From Liolophura sinensis (lineage: Eukaryota; Mollusca; Polyplacophora; Chitonida; Chitonidae), in NCBI RefSeq assembly GCF_032854445.1, contig NC_088303.1, forward strand, positions 6,891,501 through 6,955,500: a DNA stretch of 64,000 nt, written 5' to 3'. Made by a program: the position numbers and the translations under genes. This document shows positions 35,453 through 46,674 of the stretch, piece by piece (the first letter of the stretch is position 1; each line of letters begins with the position of its first letter). The notes below the pieces were generated by a model. The model ran no database searches and was not told the origin of the DNA. It was given only the letters and a program-made list of their open reading frames with translations.

Positions 35453-37463
35453 CTGTACAAACCACACCACAGATTAATAAAATACCACAGATATGCACCA
35501 ACACGCCTACAGAACAATGCTCTGGGGGGAATAAATTGTTTTGTTATTTGTACAGCACTTCCCACCCAAACTAGATTCGTCCAAACGCAACGTGGAATTC
35601 TTGGCTGATTGACGGACAAGAATACAAAGCACTATTGTCCTGCGATCTAATTTGGCTGCCGACGGAGAGCACAAATAGTGGTAATAAGATGTGACCCGGT
35701 GCGCCCTCTGGGACGGGTGTGGATTTCATCGGGCCATTTAGAGTATTGATCGTCCTGCCGATCCTCCAAGGAACAGGAGATTTGTAATGGTAATGTCTGT
35801 ATACTGTGCGCTAGGCTGTCTCATAAGCTGAAGTGTGTTGTTCAACTCTGAGTCTGGATACGACGAACTTAAACACTACTGGCGTATCCCTACGCTGGTT
35901 TTTAGCATAAGTGTGTAATATGTAGTTATTCACTGGTCAGCCCTGGGTAAAGATATTGTACCTGAGTGGAACTGCAAATCTGGTGCGGTCAGTATGATGT
36001 GGACATGTCAGTGGGAAAAGAAAATTGTCTTCCCCATCGAAATGGAAACAACGGTAGTTTGATCACATTTGTGCCTGCTATGCCCAGCATTTGACTAAAA
36101 CAAAAATACTGTGTTTATGTCACGAAAAATGATACAAATAAACTTACACCTGTTCTTTCCACGTTGACACTGACATATGCAGGAGGATCACATAGCAACG
36201 ATTGATACGTGGATGAGAACCACTGTAGACCATAATGTAAATAGCTAACATTTAAGAACATTTATATTGGATGAAATATTTATCTTGTTGCCAGTGGAAA
36301 TAGCAACTTTCATAGTTTTTCCCGGCCAATTTCCACATGTGGTAATGTTTTTCGGTTTGTCTTTCTTCTCTATCTTTCTAGTTTGCAATATGTTTAAATA
36401 TAGTTAAAGGTGCCGATGATGACTTCTTAGAGCAATATACTAGTTTGTGTTTGGGGCAAGTCAACTTTCCCGACACCATCGCTTGTGTTTTATAGGGAAA
36501 GAGCCCAAGTCTTTGTCCAGTCATTACCAAGTTGACGCAGATAGGAGAAACTATTTCAAGTGTATAATCTACAAAAAGTATCAATATTTTCATACCAATG
36601 GCGATGCCAGAACAAACATGCAAAGTACTCATTGTGCATTGACACGAGAAATATTTTCAGTCAGTTATCCTCCGTAAGACTGTGTCAATGGCAAATTGCA
36701 ATATCGCCCACATGTATCAGTATGAAAGAAACAACAAAAGCAGTTGGTGCAATGTTTGTGAACACTCGGAAACATCTCCGTTATAGTTTAAATTACATAT
36801 GGTGCTGAATCAGACAATGTGAACGACAACTGCAAATATTTCTCTGAAGGATTGAGTCTAAAGCTGACGACATTTAAAGTCCCAATAACTAAAGCTCACC
36901 ACATCTGAAGCCCCAATAACCCTTACCCATCTTTTCCCACCACAGTCTCACTGCCCTAATCTAGCGGTCTTTCGTATTTTATCTTTGAAGACAGTAACAT
37001 AGTACCTATACAGAACCTAGGGGAATTAGCACACATCGTCTGAGTCACGATCAATTGCTTTCGTGTTGCAATCTACTTAAGGCCAGCCTTAATCAACGCA
37101 AGAGACCGGTATATGCTGTGTTAGCCATGTTAAGGCTTTTTAAAGTCGGGTATAGACACTGCCAATGGCCTATTGTCGAACCTCCATCAAGTATATTGAA
37201 TCGTCGTAACAATCCTTTACAAAGCCTGGGTGGTGGTCTTCCTTGTTTAGAGGCACCAGAGCTGTCAACCAGAACATAGCTCTCGTTTGGCTATTTGCTG
37301 CCTATATCTTCCTCGGACAGTCTGTTTTAAGCAGATGTCCGTCATATAGACCGACACAGCGTACAATAAACTTTTGTTGGTTCTCATGTTGGATTTTGTC
37401 ACCATTGTGTAGCAATTTATACTCTAAAAAGATGAAGAGATGGCTTATTTTTTAGTGTCTTCC
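35453..37463. other. No clear gene; one small tandem repeat
   Basis: A 31-bp tandem pair lies at 36860-36890 and 36891-36921 (AAAGCTGACGACAT versus AAAGCTCACCACAT, both ending CCCAATAAC). Other sequence is featureless, and the open frames lack motifs. Confidence 0.45.
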
Positions 37464-37473
37464 TTATTGAGGG

Positions 37474-37725
37474 GGCTCAGTTGGTTAGCGCGCTAGCGCA
37501 ACGTAATGCCTCTGAAGTCTCTCACCAATGCTATCGCTGTGAGTTCAAGTATAGTTCATGCTGGCTTCCTCTCCAGCCGTACGTGGAAAGGTCTTCGGCA
37601 GCCTGCGGATGGTCGTGGGTTTCCCCGGGCTCTGCCTGATTCCACCCACCATAATGCTGGCCGCCGTCGTATAAGTGAAATATTCTTGAGAACGGTGTAA
37701 AATAGCAATCAAATAAATGAATAAT
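37474..37725 (+). mobile_element. SINE family 1, near full length, with 10-bp TSD
   Basis: Head GGCTCAGTTGGTTAGCGCGC with box A, box B GTGAGTTCAAGTAT, and the same body and tail as 35170-35438 with scattered changes. TTATTGAGGG flanks it at 37464-37473 and 37726-37735. Confidence 0.92.
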
Positions 37726-37735
37726 TTATTGAGGG

Positions 37736-38556
37736 CAATCCAGCTTTCGTACCTTGTCCACAGTCTTTCTGTATATCGCCAAAGGAGCACTATCGCTGCA
37801 TTCGTTTTCAGTTATGCAAAAGCTATGTAAAACATGTAATTGTAAATATGACAATCATTTTTGAAGTTTTCCGAAAGCAACTCATCGACTTCCTCGTAGA
37901 GCCATTATTAATAGTACCTACATCAAGGTCCACAACGTCATAAAATGGTCAGAATTTGTTTGGAGAATAACAAAAAAACGCAAAACGCAAATGTGTGTAA
38001 CTTGTCCCCGTGAGAACGTGAACCAAGATTCCATTCGGAACAATACATCGTTTCAAATAAAGTCCTGATAACTATTAGTTCAAAAACAGAGGGAAAATAC
38101 AACACCAACAACAACAACAACAAATAACAACATAATATTTTTCTGACGGACGCACGAATTGAAGGACTGAGGTGAACCTATTGTCCATTCCGGTAGCGAA
38201 ATGACACTAACAACAATGTTATACATTACCAGCACAAGACAATGAAATCTTTATTTTTGGTGAAACCCTATGGCGGACGAGTTACAATGTAGGCATTCTA
38301 CAATGCACAACACACGATTAGAATCCTGATTGCACTTATTCGTAATTAAGATATCCATTCTAGTATCACTGAAAACTGTTGACTGCTTCTCTTTCCATGC
38401 TTTCGTCCTTTACATATTTCTTAGGTGGTTTAACGTCCCTTTGGCCTTGCCATTATTGACCTGGAGTGCCCAAATTGATTAGTGGCTGGTATATGAATGT
38501 CTGTTTCGACGTATAGATGCTACACGTTGTTTGTGTAATAACATACTATATAATGC
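37736..38556. other. No clear gene; (CAA)n patch
   Basis: An imperfect CAA microsatellite lies at 38101-38133. Nothing else is recognised. Confidence 0.5.
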
Positions 38557-38563
38557 CTTCACA

Positions 38564-38678
38564 GGTCTACTAGCAAACTGAGGATGGCCGTGGCTTTCCC
38601 CCCACCATAACACTGGCGTTGTATAAGTGAAATATTCTTGAGTACGGCATAAAACATCAAGTAAGTAAATAAATATAA
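38564..38678 (+). mobile_element. SINE family 1, 5'-truncated, with 7-bp TSD
   Basis: Begins at AGGTCTACTAGCAAACTGAG (GGTCTGCCAGCAACCTGCAG in the full copy) and runs to AAGTAAGTAAATAAAT. CTTCACA occurs at both edges (38557-38563 and 38679-38685). A short duplication, so moderate support. Confidence 0.82.
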
Positions 38679-39156
38679 CTTCACAAGAAATAGTATCCAG
38701 TCATTACGTGCAGAGTTGTTATCCCTTCCTTATTAGACATAAACTCTCGTCCACGTTCTTTAACACATATTAACCAACAAACATAGCGTTTAGGACTATG
38801 ATGGGGTATATTTGTTTACAATGTAGGGTTCCCGGCAACCATGTTTGCGGGCACATCTCCAGGCACGTGTAACGTATTAGCCGTAGTGCTGTATGTATAG
38901 TCTTGCCTCAGTTGAACAAAACGTCGAAGACATTAGACATAACACCCCACCCGCAAGACCGCGTGATGACAGGAAAAACGTGTACATATACATTGCGTTC
39001 AACAAATGCAAAGTCCAGGCTGTCATCCGGTTACACAATGGACCTCCTAGATCCATGAAGAAAAAAATATTTCCAATGAAAACATCATTAAACACCATCC
39101 AGGAAAGTAATTTCATAATTTCTTTTATGCATTGAATGTGGAACAGCGGATTATGA

Positions 39157-39503
39157 ATGAATGAGTGAGTGCTTGGGGTTTAGCGTGGTGCTAAACAATT
39201 TTTCAGTAATATGACGACGAAGGAATCCTTAGAATGCATGTAATGTGCCTCCATGTTGCAGGACGTATTTCCACCGCTCTTTTGTCGTGTGCGGTTTCAC
39301 TGAGACGCCTTACCGAAGGCAAGTAATTAGCCCCGCCCGAGCCATTATACTGAAACGGGTCAACCAGTTGTTGCACTATCCCCTTCATGCTGTACGAGAA
39401 GCGAGGAAGTTACACCTTCTCTTTCAAGGTCTTAGATGTGACTCGATAGGATTGACCCTGGATCTACCGCTCCTGAAGAGGACGCTCTACAAATTGTGCC
39501 AAC
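39157..39503 (-). mobile_element. SINE family 2, near full length
   Basis: Plus-strand reading starts with the tail (AATGAGTGAGTGCTTGGGGT) and ends in the tRNA head (GATCTACCGCTCCTGAAGAG, GGACGCTCTACAAATTGTGC). Possible TSD with one mismatch: CGGATTATGA at 39147-39156 and CGGATTGTGA at 39504-39513. Confidence 0.87.
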
Positions 39504-39513
39504 CGGATTGTGA

Positions 39514-41199
39514 GGTGCCTATTTGTTATAATGTTGTGATCAATTACACTGGGTTAATATCATACATTTGCTCATAGACTTACTCATAGAGCTATGAAGG
39601 AATTCGCCAAGCGGACCTTAAACAAAACTATTTCAATAAGAAAACGGATGCAGTTGGATTGATGCGCGTGGTCCTAACACACTAACGAATTATTCGATGT
39701 TTGAAAACCATTTTATTCAGTTACAAAAAGTTTGAAGGCAAAAACCGATTTTTCAGGACGGCGTTTAATGGTCTTTTAACTAATATATGCATGTACTTCG
39801 TTTTAGTCTTTTCTTTTGCCCTTAATTTCTGTGACATCTACATATATCCCCACACATTATAGAAAGTATGTGAAAAACGACTAACAATTGTAAAATAATT
39901 ATGTGCTTCAGTAATGATTTTCTCCGTGCATATGGTTTGAATGTATTTTGAAAATCATACTGTCCTCAACCTGAAATGTTCGAAAGTTTGTGTAATATCA
40001 CATTTAAAAGATATAATATGAATTCCCGAATAAAACGCCATCCCAGTGGTGTTGTTTCATAATTGCTTTAATAATGATCAATCCAAATACCCACACAAAA
40101 TCGTATCGAACTGCTTTTTTATCTGATATTCCTGGACTGAGGAACCTTTCCAATCTAGAACACATCTCGCCTAAACTCTGTGGTCGGCTCTGTTCGGCAT
40201 TTGCGATGATATTCGGTGAGAAAACTTGTAACTTAGTGCCTATTTATTGCATGTGAGCAATTGCCATATCAGCTTAGAACCGGATCGCCAATGACCCAGA
40301 ATAGGTACCGCAATGTTTTTCATTGCATCTGTATGCATTTAATTATTTGTATTCTGTGGTGTCCACGTTTGAGGACGCACAAATATTTTGGTAACCACAA
40401 CTCACTATTTAAGCTTGAAGTGGCTCACTGGTTTTGAATAAGAGTGCGCTGAAAAATCTCCACAAGAAAGTTGTCCAAATAAGACCATACAAAGGATAAA
40501 AATTGCGTGCTTCTCACTGACATTGTGCATTATCAATATACTTCACATGAAATGGACTGCATTCAATTTAGTCAATGATGAAAACCTCTTTAGTAGTCTA
40601 TCCACAAAAGCCCTCTTTAAAATTTCTTTGCTTTTACATTTTGCCTTTTTACGTTTTTTCAATGATTCTAATTACAAGTTAACGGCAGTCGTAGTCGTAT
40701 GCTGTGAGCCAACGTTTAGTGAATAAGCAGTAGCGTGTTACGTACTAATCGCGGATTACACAGTTTCAAATGGAAACTTCACAGGTTCATAATTCAATTC
40801 AGAGGAGTTGCTTACAATAGACATTCCACGGATGCCTGGATCCAACGCACCATTCTGACGCGTTCATTTGTATCCTGTTATGATCCTCATATAATGTTTT
40901 CGCAACCAACATACATGCATCTCAGTTATTTTATCACATGTACATGTGCATGAAGTACAGTGTATGTAATCAAAGAACTTGTTTCGCTCACGTTTCTCCA
41001 TAAAGTCAATTTTACTGCAAAATCAGTAATAAATTTGCTACAAATATTTCTGAGGGAACGTCGCGTGAGGAAACTGAAAACTCTTGAGAAGAAATAATCT
41101 AATTTTGTCCCAGAAAGGTACAAGTAGATATTACGTCCGGTAACATTCGTTTTTTTACTGAATATAAAAAAACTTCACATGTAGAGAAATGAATTGTAA
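39514..41199. other. No clear gene
   Basis: Short unsupported frames only. This stretch would hold the left end of the Tc1-like element that follows, but no terminal inverted repeat could be matched. Confidence 0.45.
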
Positions 41200-41249
41200 T
41201 GAAAATAGGTTGTACAAGGTAGTTAATATGGGCGAATACCAGAATGGCC

Positions 41250-42263
41250 AGTGCGAACCTGACGTATCCGACCATCGCCCCAGGTCAGGACAACCACCTG
41301 TGATAACACATGCCGAAGATCAAATTGGCATGGCTGCCCAACCCATACAAAACCGCTGGTGCGCTGTCCATCTTTGTGCCTGGTTAGGCAGATTCTGACG
41401 CCGGTAAACCGTAATGAACGCCTATGCTGGCACAATTTCACCTCCGCGGGAAGCAGAGACAATGGAATAGGGTTGTGTTTAGCGACGAATCACGTTTTAT
41501 GCTGCGATTTTTTGACTAACGACCGACAAGCCGAGTGCTGCGTTCAGGAAACTGATCCATTTCGTGGCTGTAGCGTAATGGCTTTGAGGGCTTTCCTCGG
41601 GAACGTGCGCCCAAGTCTTCTCGCAATTCGTGGAGACCTAAATGCATCGGAACATCGTGGCAACTTTCTACTCCCGGAGATGGTGACCTTCACCGCTGCT
41701 CAGAGTTTAGGCCTCCAATCCCAACATGACAATGCAACATAACACCCATGAGCTGTTTTGACAGAGCATTTCCTGCAAAATGCGGGTATTGACGTCATGG
41801 AGAGGCCATTAGATCACGCCACCTCAATCCACTTGCAGCGACGGCTTCCTCGGCTTGGTGCTCAGCATGAAGGGGTTAGTGCAACGACTGGTTGACCCGT
41901 ATCAGTATAATGGGTTAGGCGGGGTGGGATACTTGCCTTCGGTAAGTCGTCCCAGTGAAGCAGTGCTAGATGAAAAGAGCATTTAGTGCAAATCAGTCCC
42001 GCGACAAGGAGGCACATTACCTCGTCGTCGGCATATGACTGAAAAAATTGTTAACTACGACATTAAACCTCAATCACTCGCTCAGTCAATCCAATCGAAC
42101 ACGTATAGGATTCTTCCAACGTCTTACAGGAAGTCTTCATAACACGTCAACCCAGAATGTTCAAGAGCTGTGCGCCATGCTGATACAACAATGGCGCAGG
42201 TTGTCTGATTCTGTGTTTACAGGTGTTAGGCAGTCAGAGAGAAAACGTTGCTGTTTTCAATGA
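41250..42263 (+). pseudogene. Tc1-like transposase pseudogene
   Basis: Readable family words in order are HRPRSGQPPVITHAEDQ near 41270 (end of the DNA-binding part), WNRVVFSDESRFML near 41461-41505 with the first catalytic Asp, CSVMALRAFLG near 41573, LLAIRGDLNASEHRGNFLLP near 41615-41675, and QHDNAT near 41723 with the second Asp. The NPIEHV region near 42087-42107 keeps the third acidic residue. The C-terminal NVQELCAMLIQQW lies at about 42150-42195. Stops and frameshifts are frequent, so it is inactive. Joining the two sides of the SINE restores the family order, which confirms that the SINE came later. Confidence 0.85.
41832..42085 (+). mobile_element. SINE family 2, 5'-truncated, nested in Tc1 relic
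   Basis: Lacks the tRNA head. It starts near GCAGCGACGGCTTCCTCGGC and runs through GTGCAACGACTGGTTGACCC to CATTAAACCTCAATCACTCG. Its flanks share TCAATCCA at 41824-41831 and 42086-42093, and this word is part of the transposase motif codons. It therefore inserted into the transposase gene by target-primed reverse transcription. Confidence 0.88.
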
Positions 42264-42475
42264 GATCTTGAACAAGCTCCAACACAGATGGACACTCCCC
42301 GAGAAATCAAAAAGTGACTCGACCATCCTACATATACTGACTGTGGAGGGGTGCCCCAAGCTCACCTGAAGGCCTAATTGTGTTTTAGTGTACACTCATT
42401 GCGTTTTCGCTTTCTGTTCAGTATATTTGTCAGGTGTAGAAGAACTTCGACCAAAGCCAGGCTTCAACAATACAG

Positions 42476-42567
42476 TTTCGCCCGACCATAATGCTGGTCG
42501 CTATCGTATAAGTGAAATATTCCTGAGTGAGGCGTAAAACAACAATCAAATAAATCAATAAACACAA
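42476..42567 (+). mobile_element. SINE family 1 fragment
   Basis: 3' part only: ACCATAATGCTGGTCGCTAT, TATAAGTGAAATATTCCTGA and AATCAAATAAATCAATAAAC. No clear TSD. Confidence 0.82.
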
Positions 42568-42739
42568 TTAAAAACCGCAATAGTCTATCAAATGCATAGT
42601 ACTGATATCGTCGCGTCTACCTAGGAAAGTAACTGGTGTCATGTGAGGGAAAATTGTGAATGAATCAACACAAACTAAATACACGTAAAGCTTCGCATTG
42701 GCACTTTATGCACAAATATTTATCTCAGTGGGGTCGAGA

Positions 42740-43470
42740 GGTGGCCGGTTTTAGATTTTGAGGCCGTCGATATGCGTTTTTGCAGCAGACGGAGATTTCG
42801 TCTTGGTCCCGGGCTTGATTTTTGTGGTGAACAGGTTGGGATTGTTGGGTGAGCTGTCTTTTATACCTCATATTAAAATGCTTAAAGCTAAATGTACAAA
42901 GGCTCTCGATATAATTAAGGTCGTGTCTAGCACCGACTGGGGTGTGACCGATCAGTTTTACTTAATTTATATCGTTCTCTGATGAGGTCTAAATTGGACT
43001 ATGGATCCATCATTTACGGTTCCGCTAGAATGTCGTATATTAAAATCTTGGATCCTGTTCATCATCAACCTCAGCCTTGGTGCTTTTAGAACCTCACCAG
43101 TAGAAAGTTTATACGTGGAGGCTAATGAACCTTCTTTATATAACCGACGTATTAAAATTGGCCTTCAATATGCTACAAAGCTTAAAGCTCCTCCAACAAA
43201 CCCGGCCTACGACTGTGTTTTCAATCCATTGTATGTAGACAAATATAATAAATGTCCTAACAAGATCCCTTCGTTCGGTCTTCGTATACGGGACCATATT
43301 GTGGGAGCTAACATCAAGCTGGAAGACATAGCTCCGGTGTCTTTTACGGAGTCTCCTCCATGGTTTCTTCCACAACCTAAACTAATATTTGATCTACGTA
43401 AATATAATAAATCCAATATAAATCCTCTTTTAATTCAGCAAGGTTTTGTTGAAATTAAAGCTAATTATAT
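42740..43470 (+). pseudogene. LINE C ORF2, thumb and connection region
   Basis: Words shared with copies A, D and E are FCSRRRF-type sequence near 42776, PHIKMLKAKCTKALDIIKVV near 42870-42930, YRSLMRSKLDYGSIIYGS-like sequence near 42970-43020, LSLGAFRTSPVESLYVEANE near 43070-43130, and GANIKLEDIAPVSF near 43305-43345. The stretch from 43067 to 43648 is open. A small deletion near 42840 and one lost base near 42945 break the earlier part. Confidence 0.9.
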
Positions 43471-44170
43471 GGATTATAAATTTATATATACTGACGGGTC
43501 AAAGGATGGGGACAGGGTAGCGATTGCGGCTGTCATGGAGCAGCGAGTCTCTTCCTTTCGTCTTCCATTTTCTTCTTCAATATTTTTTTCTGAGGCCAGA
43601 GCTTTACTCCTTCACATGTTTTGTCTGGGTGTGCCCAGAGGGCAATGATATGCACTGACTCGTTGTCTTGCTTATTGGCAAGACAGAATAATAAATTTTA
43701 AAATCCCTTGATCCTTCAAATTTTAGCTATACATAGGAAACTAATTAGAAGAGGTAAAGATATTATATTCTGTTGGATAGCAAGTCATATTGGTGTCCAT
43801 GAAAACACAGTCGCAGACAGGGAGGCGAAAGCTGGCCTAAATAAACCCATATCTAAGATAAAAATCTCTTATACTGACATGAAGTCCAATATTCTTAAAT
43901 ATATTCGTTGCCTTTGGCAGGGTGAATGGAACTTGCAGGTCCATAATAAACTGCACGCTAATCATCCTGTCATTGGTTACAATAATTATACTTGCGAAAA
44001 GTCTCGTAGATACCAAGTAGTCTTAATAAGGTGTCGTGTTGGGCGTTCTCGTCTAACGCACAATTTCATACTAGATGGGAGCAGTGCTCCCGAGTGCGTT
44101 GGATGCGATGCCCAATATGGCATCAAACATATCTTGGTTGACTGTGTAGACTTTGCCCACGTTCGGTAGA
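43471..44170 (+). pseudogene. LINE C ORF2, RNase H and C-terminal Cys/His motif
   Basis: RNase H would remove the RNA strand after first-strand synthesis. YKFIYTDGSKDGDRVAIAAV near 43478-43540 carries the first Asp and SEARALLL near 43590 the Glu. CTDSLSCL near 43652-43675, in another frame, carries the next Asp. FCWIASHIGVHENTVADREA near 43770-43830 carries the His and the last Asp; the usual WIPSH here reads WIASH. The end is SSAPECVGCDAQYGIKHILV, a Cys/His motif usual at the C-terminus of such ORF2 proteins. A one- or two-base slip near 43640-43700 splits the domain. Confidence 0.9.
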
Positions 44171-44534
44171 GATTCTACACGGTCGACTCTATATATGATT
44201 TGTTTGACAACATCGCTGGCGATGTTGTCATCAATTATTTGAAGGCCCTTGGTCTTTATCATAAGATATAATTTATTAATACGTAAATATTTATCTATAA
44301 AGTTATATATACATTTCTTGATATATTTTTTTTAAAATATGAGGGTTTTCGAGTTTTAAGTGTTTTTGGTTATTCTAATCTGGTTTTAAACATGTCAAAA
44401 CATTTGTTTCCATTTTTGATGTTCTCACCAGCATATCGGAAACCTCAACCGCCTCGTGTTTCGACCTTGCTCTCGCCACGATATGGCTGAAATATTGCAG
44501 ATGTGGCGTTAAACCATAATCATTCATTCATTCA
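44171..44534 (+). other. LINE family 3' UTR with ATTC tail (copy C)
   Basis: Begins after the ORF2 end and closes with GATGTTCTCACCAGCATATC, CACGATATGGCTGAAATATT and GATGTGGCGTTAAACCATAA, then CATT repeats. The same end is seen in copy D (50930-51028), copy B (10200-10310) and copy E reversed (55729-55830). It is the likely recognition site for the family RT. Confidence 0.88.
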
Positions 44535-44549
44535 TTTATGCACAAATAT

Positions 44550-45894
44550 CACGGCATTATTCGAGTGGCTCAAAAGTTGAACGATTAAATCAATGATTAT
44601 GACGTTTTGCCACCATCGGCACAGTTTCAATATATGGCAACGAGAAAATGTGCAGAACACGACGATCTCGGTATGACAATCAGAAAATCCCAAAGAAAGC
44701 AAGCATAGTTTAAAATAATACAGTCATGAGACATATAGGGCAAATATATATGTATACATATACATCATAAAAAAATCTATTTTATGACACAGGCCAATGA
44801 CTTTCAAATATTTAAAAACAACGTTGCCAGCAATGCTGTAAAATGAGTGGAATGCAGCCCAAAGGCTTGAGCATACATGCACTTTAGCACTCATTTACTT
44901 GGATGCTTTTACGTAGAGGGCCTTCTTACTGAATTAATTACAATATGCAGCCCAACATAAACCTAAATTGAGAAATTTATTGCATTGACTCTATTTAACT
45001 CCAACACGGTCTTAATAGTGCAAAAGGTGGTTATCAATAATGTCACCCTCAGACTCAATTACTTCATCTCTCCGAATATTGATGTTCATTAATACTGTCT
45101 TCAGATTCAGCTGTGCATGGCCTTTGAATGTAGGATATACAATGACGACAGTACTAGATATGGCTGAACAACAACTCCTGTTGCGCGAATAAAAAATCAC
45201 AGAGGACTGGCAAATTTGACTGGTTAATTTTAATGAGGTATGGAACTACATATATACTTGTAGAAGCAGCTATATTTTTTGACATTGCTTGATTTATGGG
45301 TAAATCATCTTTTAACAGCCAATTCGTATACCAGGCCAAATGATGTGTCGTATTGTTGTATCAAACAGAAACACCATGTCGTGTCACTCGTGCCATAAGT
45401 TAAGTATTTAAAAATGCAAAAAATAAACATATATCAAAAAAGATTTCTTGGCGTAAAAGAGAATATATGACGTTTTCAAAATGGGCGACTTTGTTTACTT
45501 TGGACGCTAACTTCTCGGTTATACGACACCAGAATAGTAAAGGTAAAAAAAAAGAGAATATAGTTAATCGATATGTGTTTCCGTGTGGCCATATTTATTG
45601 TAAAAAGAAATGAGCTGTTTGGCACGAACATAATATTTCGTTTTAATTGTACCAAATGTACACTGACATATCCTTCACCATTGACGATGAACGCACTTTA
45701 CTGAATAGTATCATACCTGAATTCAATAACGTATAAATAAAAGCATTTTTTTTACAATATAGCGACAGTTTTTGGGGATCGTTGAATCACCATGAACGAT
45801 GTATGGCAATGATTGGAAATAATAACCATCACCGCATAAATATTCAATTAATTATCCGTCAAATGTACTGTTGACGAGAACTCTGCACCATTTG
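44550..45894. other. No clear gene
   Basis: Spacer between LINE copies C and D. Short unsupported frames only (for example 45012-45200 -). A/T runs are common. Confidence 0.5.
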
Positions 45895-46081
45895 TGCAAT
45901 AGTTATCTACACTAAAGGGTAGCAGTGACCTTCACACAAGTTTTCTGCAGAAAAGTGTAGCAGTGAAGTGACCTTCACACAAATTGTCAACAGCAATGAC
46001 AAGTAGTGACATGATGTTCTCATAGTTTATTTGCGTTAAAGTATCGCAGTGACTTACGTCCACACAAACTGCTACACAAAG
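45895..46081. repeat. Minisatellite-like repeats left of LINE D
   Basis: AGCAGTGACCTTCACACAA near 45922, GAAGTGACCTTCACACAAAT near 45965 and CGCAGTGACTTACGTCCACA near 46045 are related units. They lead into GCTACACAAAG at the LINE start. Confidence 0.75.
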
Positions 46082-46674
46082 CGCCTCCCGTGGGGTTTCC
46101 GGGTTGATAAGAATAGGACCTCGGCTCTGTAGGTAAGCTTGTCGTGAAAGTCTACTACCCTAGAGCTCTCCTGTGTCTTGTCTCCTGTGTCCGGTGAATA
46201 TAATAGGCTCACATCTTCTCGATTGTGTGGTGGCTGAGGGAGTGGTCTTGCGAGATTCTCACGCCCAACACGCCACTTTGGCCCTTACTTGGAGAGAGAC
46301 GGGAGGTCGGATGGGCCCAGTCCGATCACTCGGCTTGGTCACGTCTTGCCTCTGTGTAGTCACAAAATTTCTCCATGACATTATTCCTCAGAGAAAATGT
46401 TATTTCTGAAACTTCGTTTGTGTGACTACGTTTGAGACGGTGGCTCATGGGTCAGTCGGGTGTTTTGTATTTGATATGTCACCTTCTTCATTGGGTAGGA
46501 GACAGAGGTGCTCGCGGTGGGGAATTGGGTGTGTGTGTTAGGGCATCTATCCAATATACCTCATCTGGAGTCCTTGATGTCTTTTCCTGTTTGGTATCCC
46601 CGGGTTCAGGCATCGCCCTTGTTGGCACTCCGTGGTGGGTGGGGGACACGTGGGGTGAATTTTATATATCTATC
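46082..46674 (+). promoter_or_regulatory. LINE D 5' leader (internal promoter region)
   Basis: Matches the copy E leader (59514-59922, reversed) and the first 190 bp of copy B in words such as AAGAATAGGAC, AGAGCTCTC, GAATATAATAGGCTCACATC and CCCAACACGCCA. LINEs of this class carry an internal promoter in the leader, but none is shown here directly. No cap-site or TATA motif was recognised. Confidence 0.6.

Larger units (their letters stand above)
41200..42300 (+). mobile_element. Tc1/mariner element relic, interrupted by SINE
   Basis: Remains of a cut-and-paste DNA transposon whose transposase is spread over three frames and split by the SINE at 41832-42085. Apart from that insert the length is near 0.85 kb. 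Terminal inverted repeats were looked for on both sides and not found, so the true ends are unknown. Confidence 0.82.
42720..44534 (+). mobile_element. LINE copy C, 5'-truncated, with 15-bp TSD
   Basis: Starts inside the ORF2 thumb region and runs through RNase H and the C-terminal motif into a complete 3' UTR ending in CATTCATTCATTCA. Perfect direct repeats TTTATGCACAAATAT flank it at 42705-42719 and 44535-44549. 5' truncation plus a TSD shows a genuine insertion. It has the longest open coding run of all copies (215 codons at 43001-43648), so it is probably the youngest, yet it still carries frameshifts. Confidence 0.96.

Noticed and set aside
41100-42450. Terminal inverted repeats of the Tc1-like element
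   Set aside because: No matching pair was found on either side by eye.
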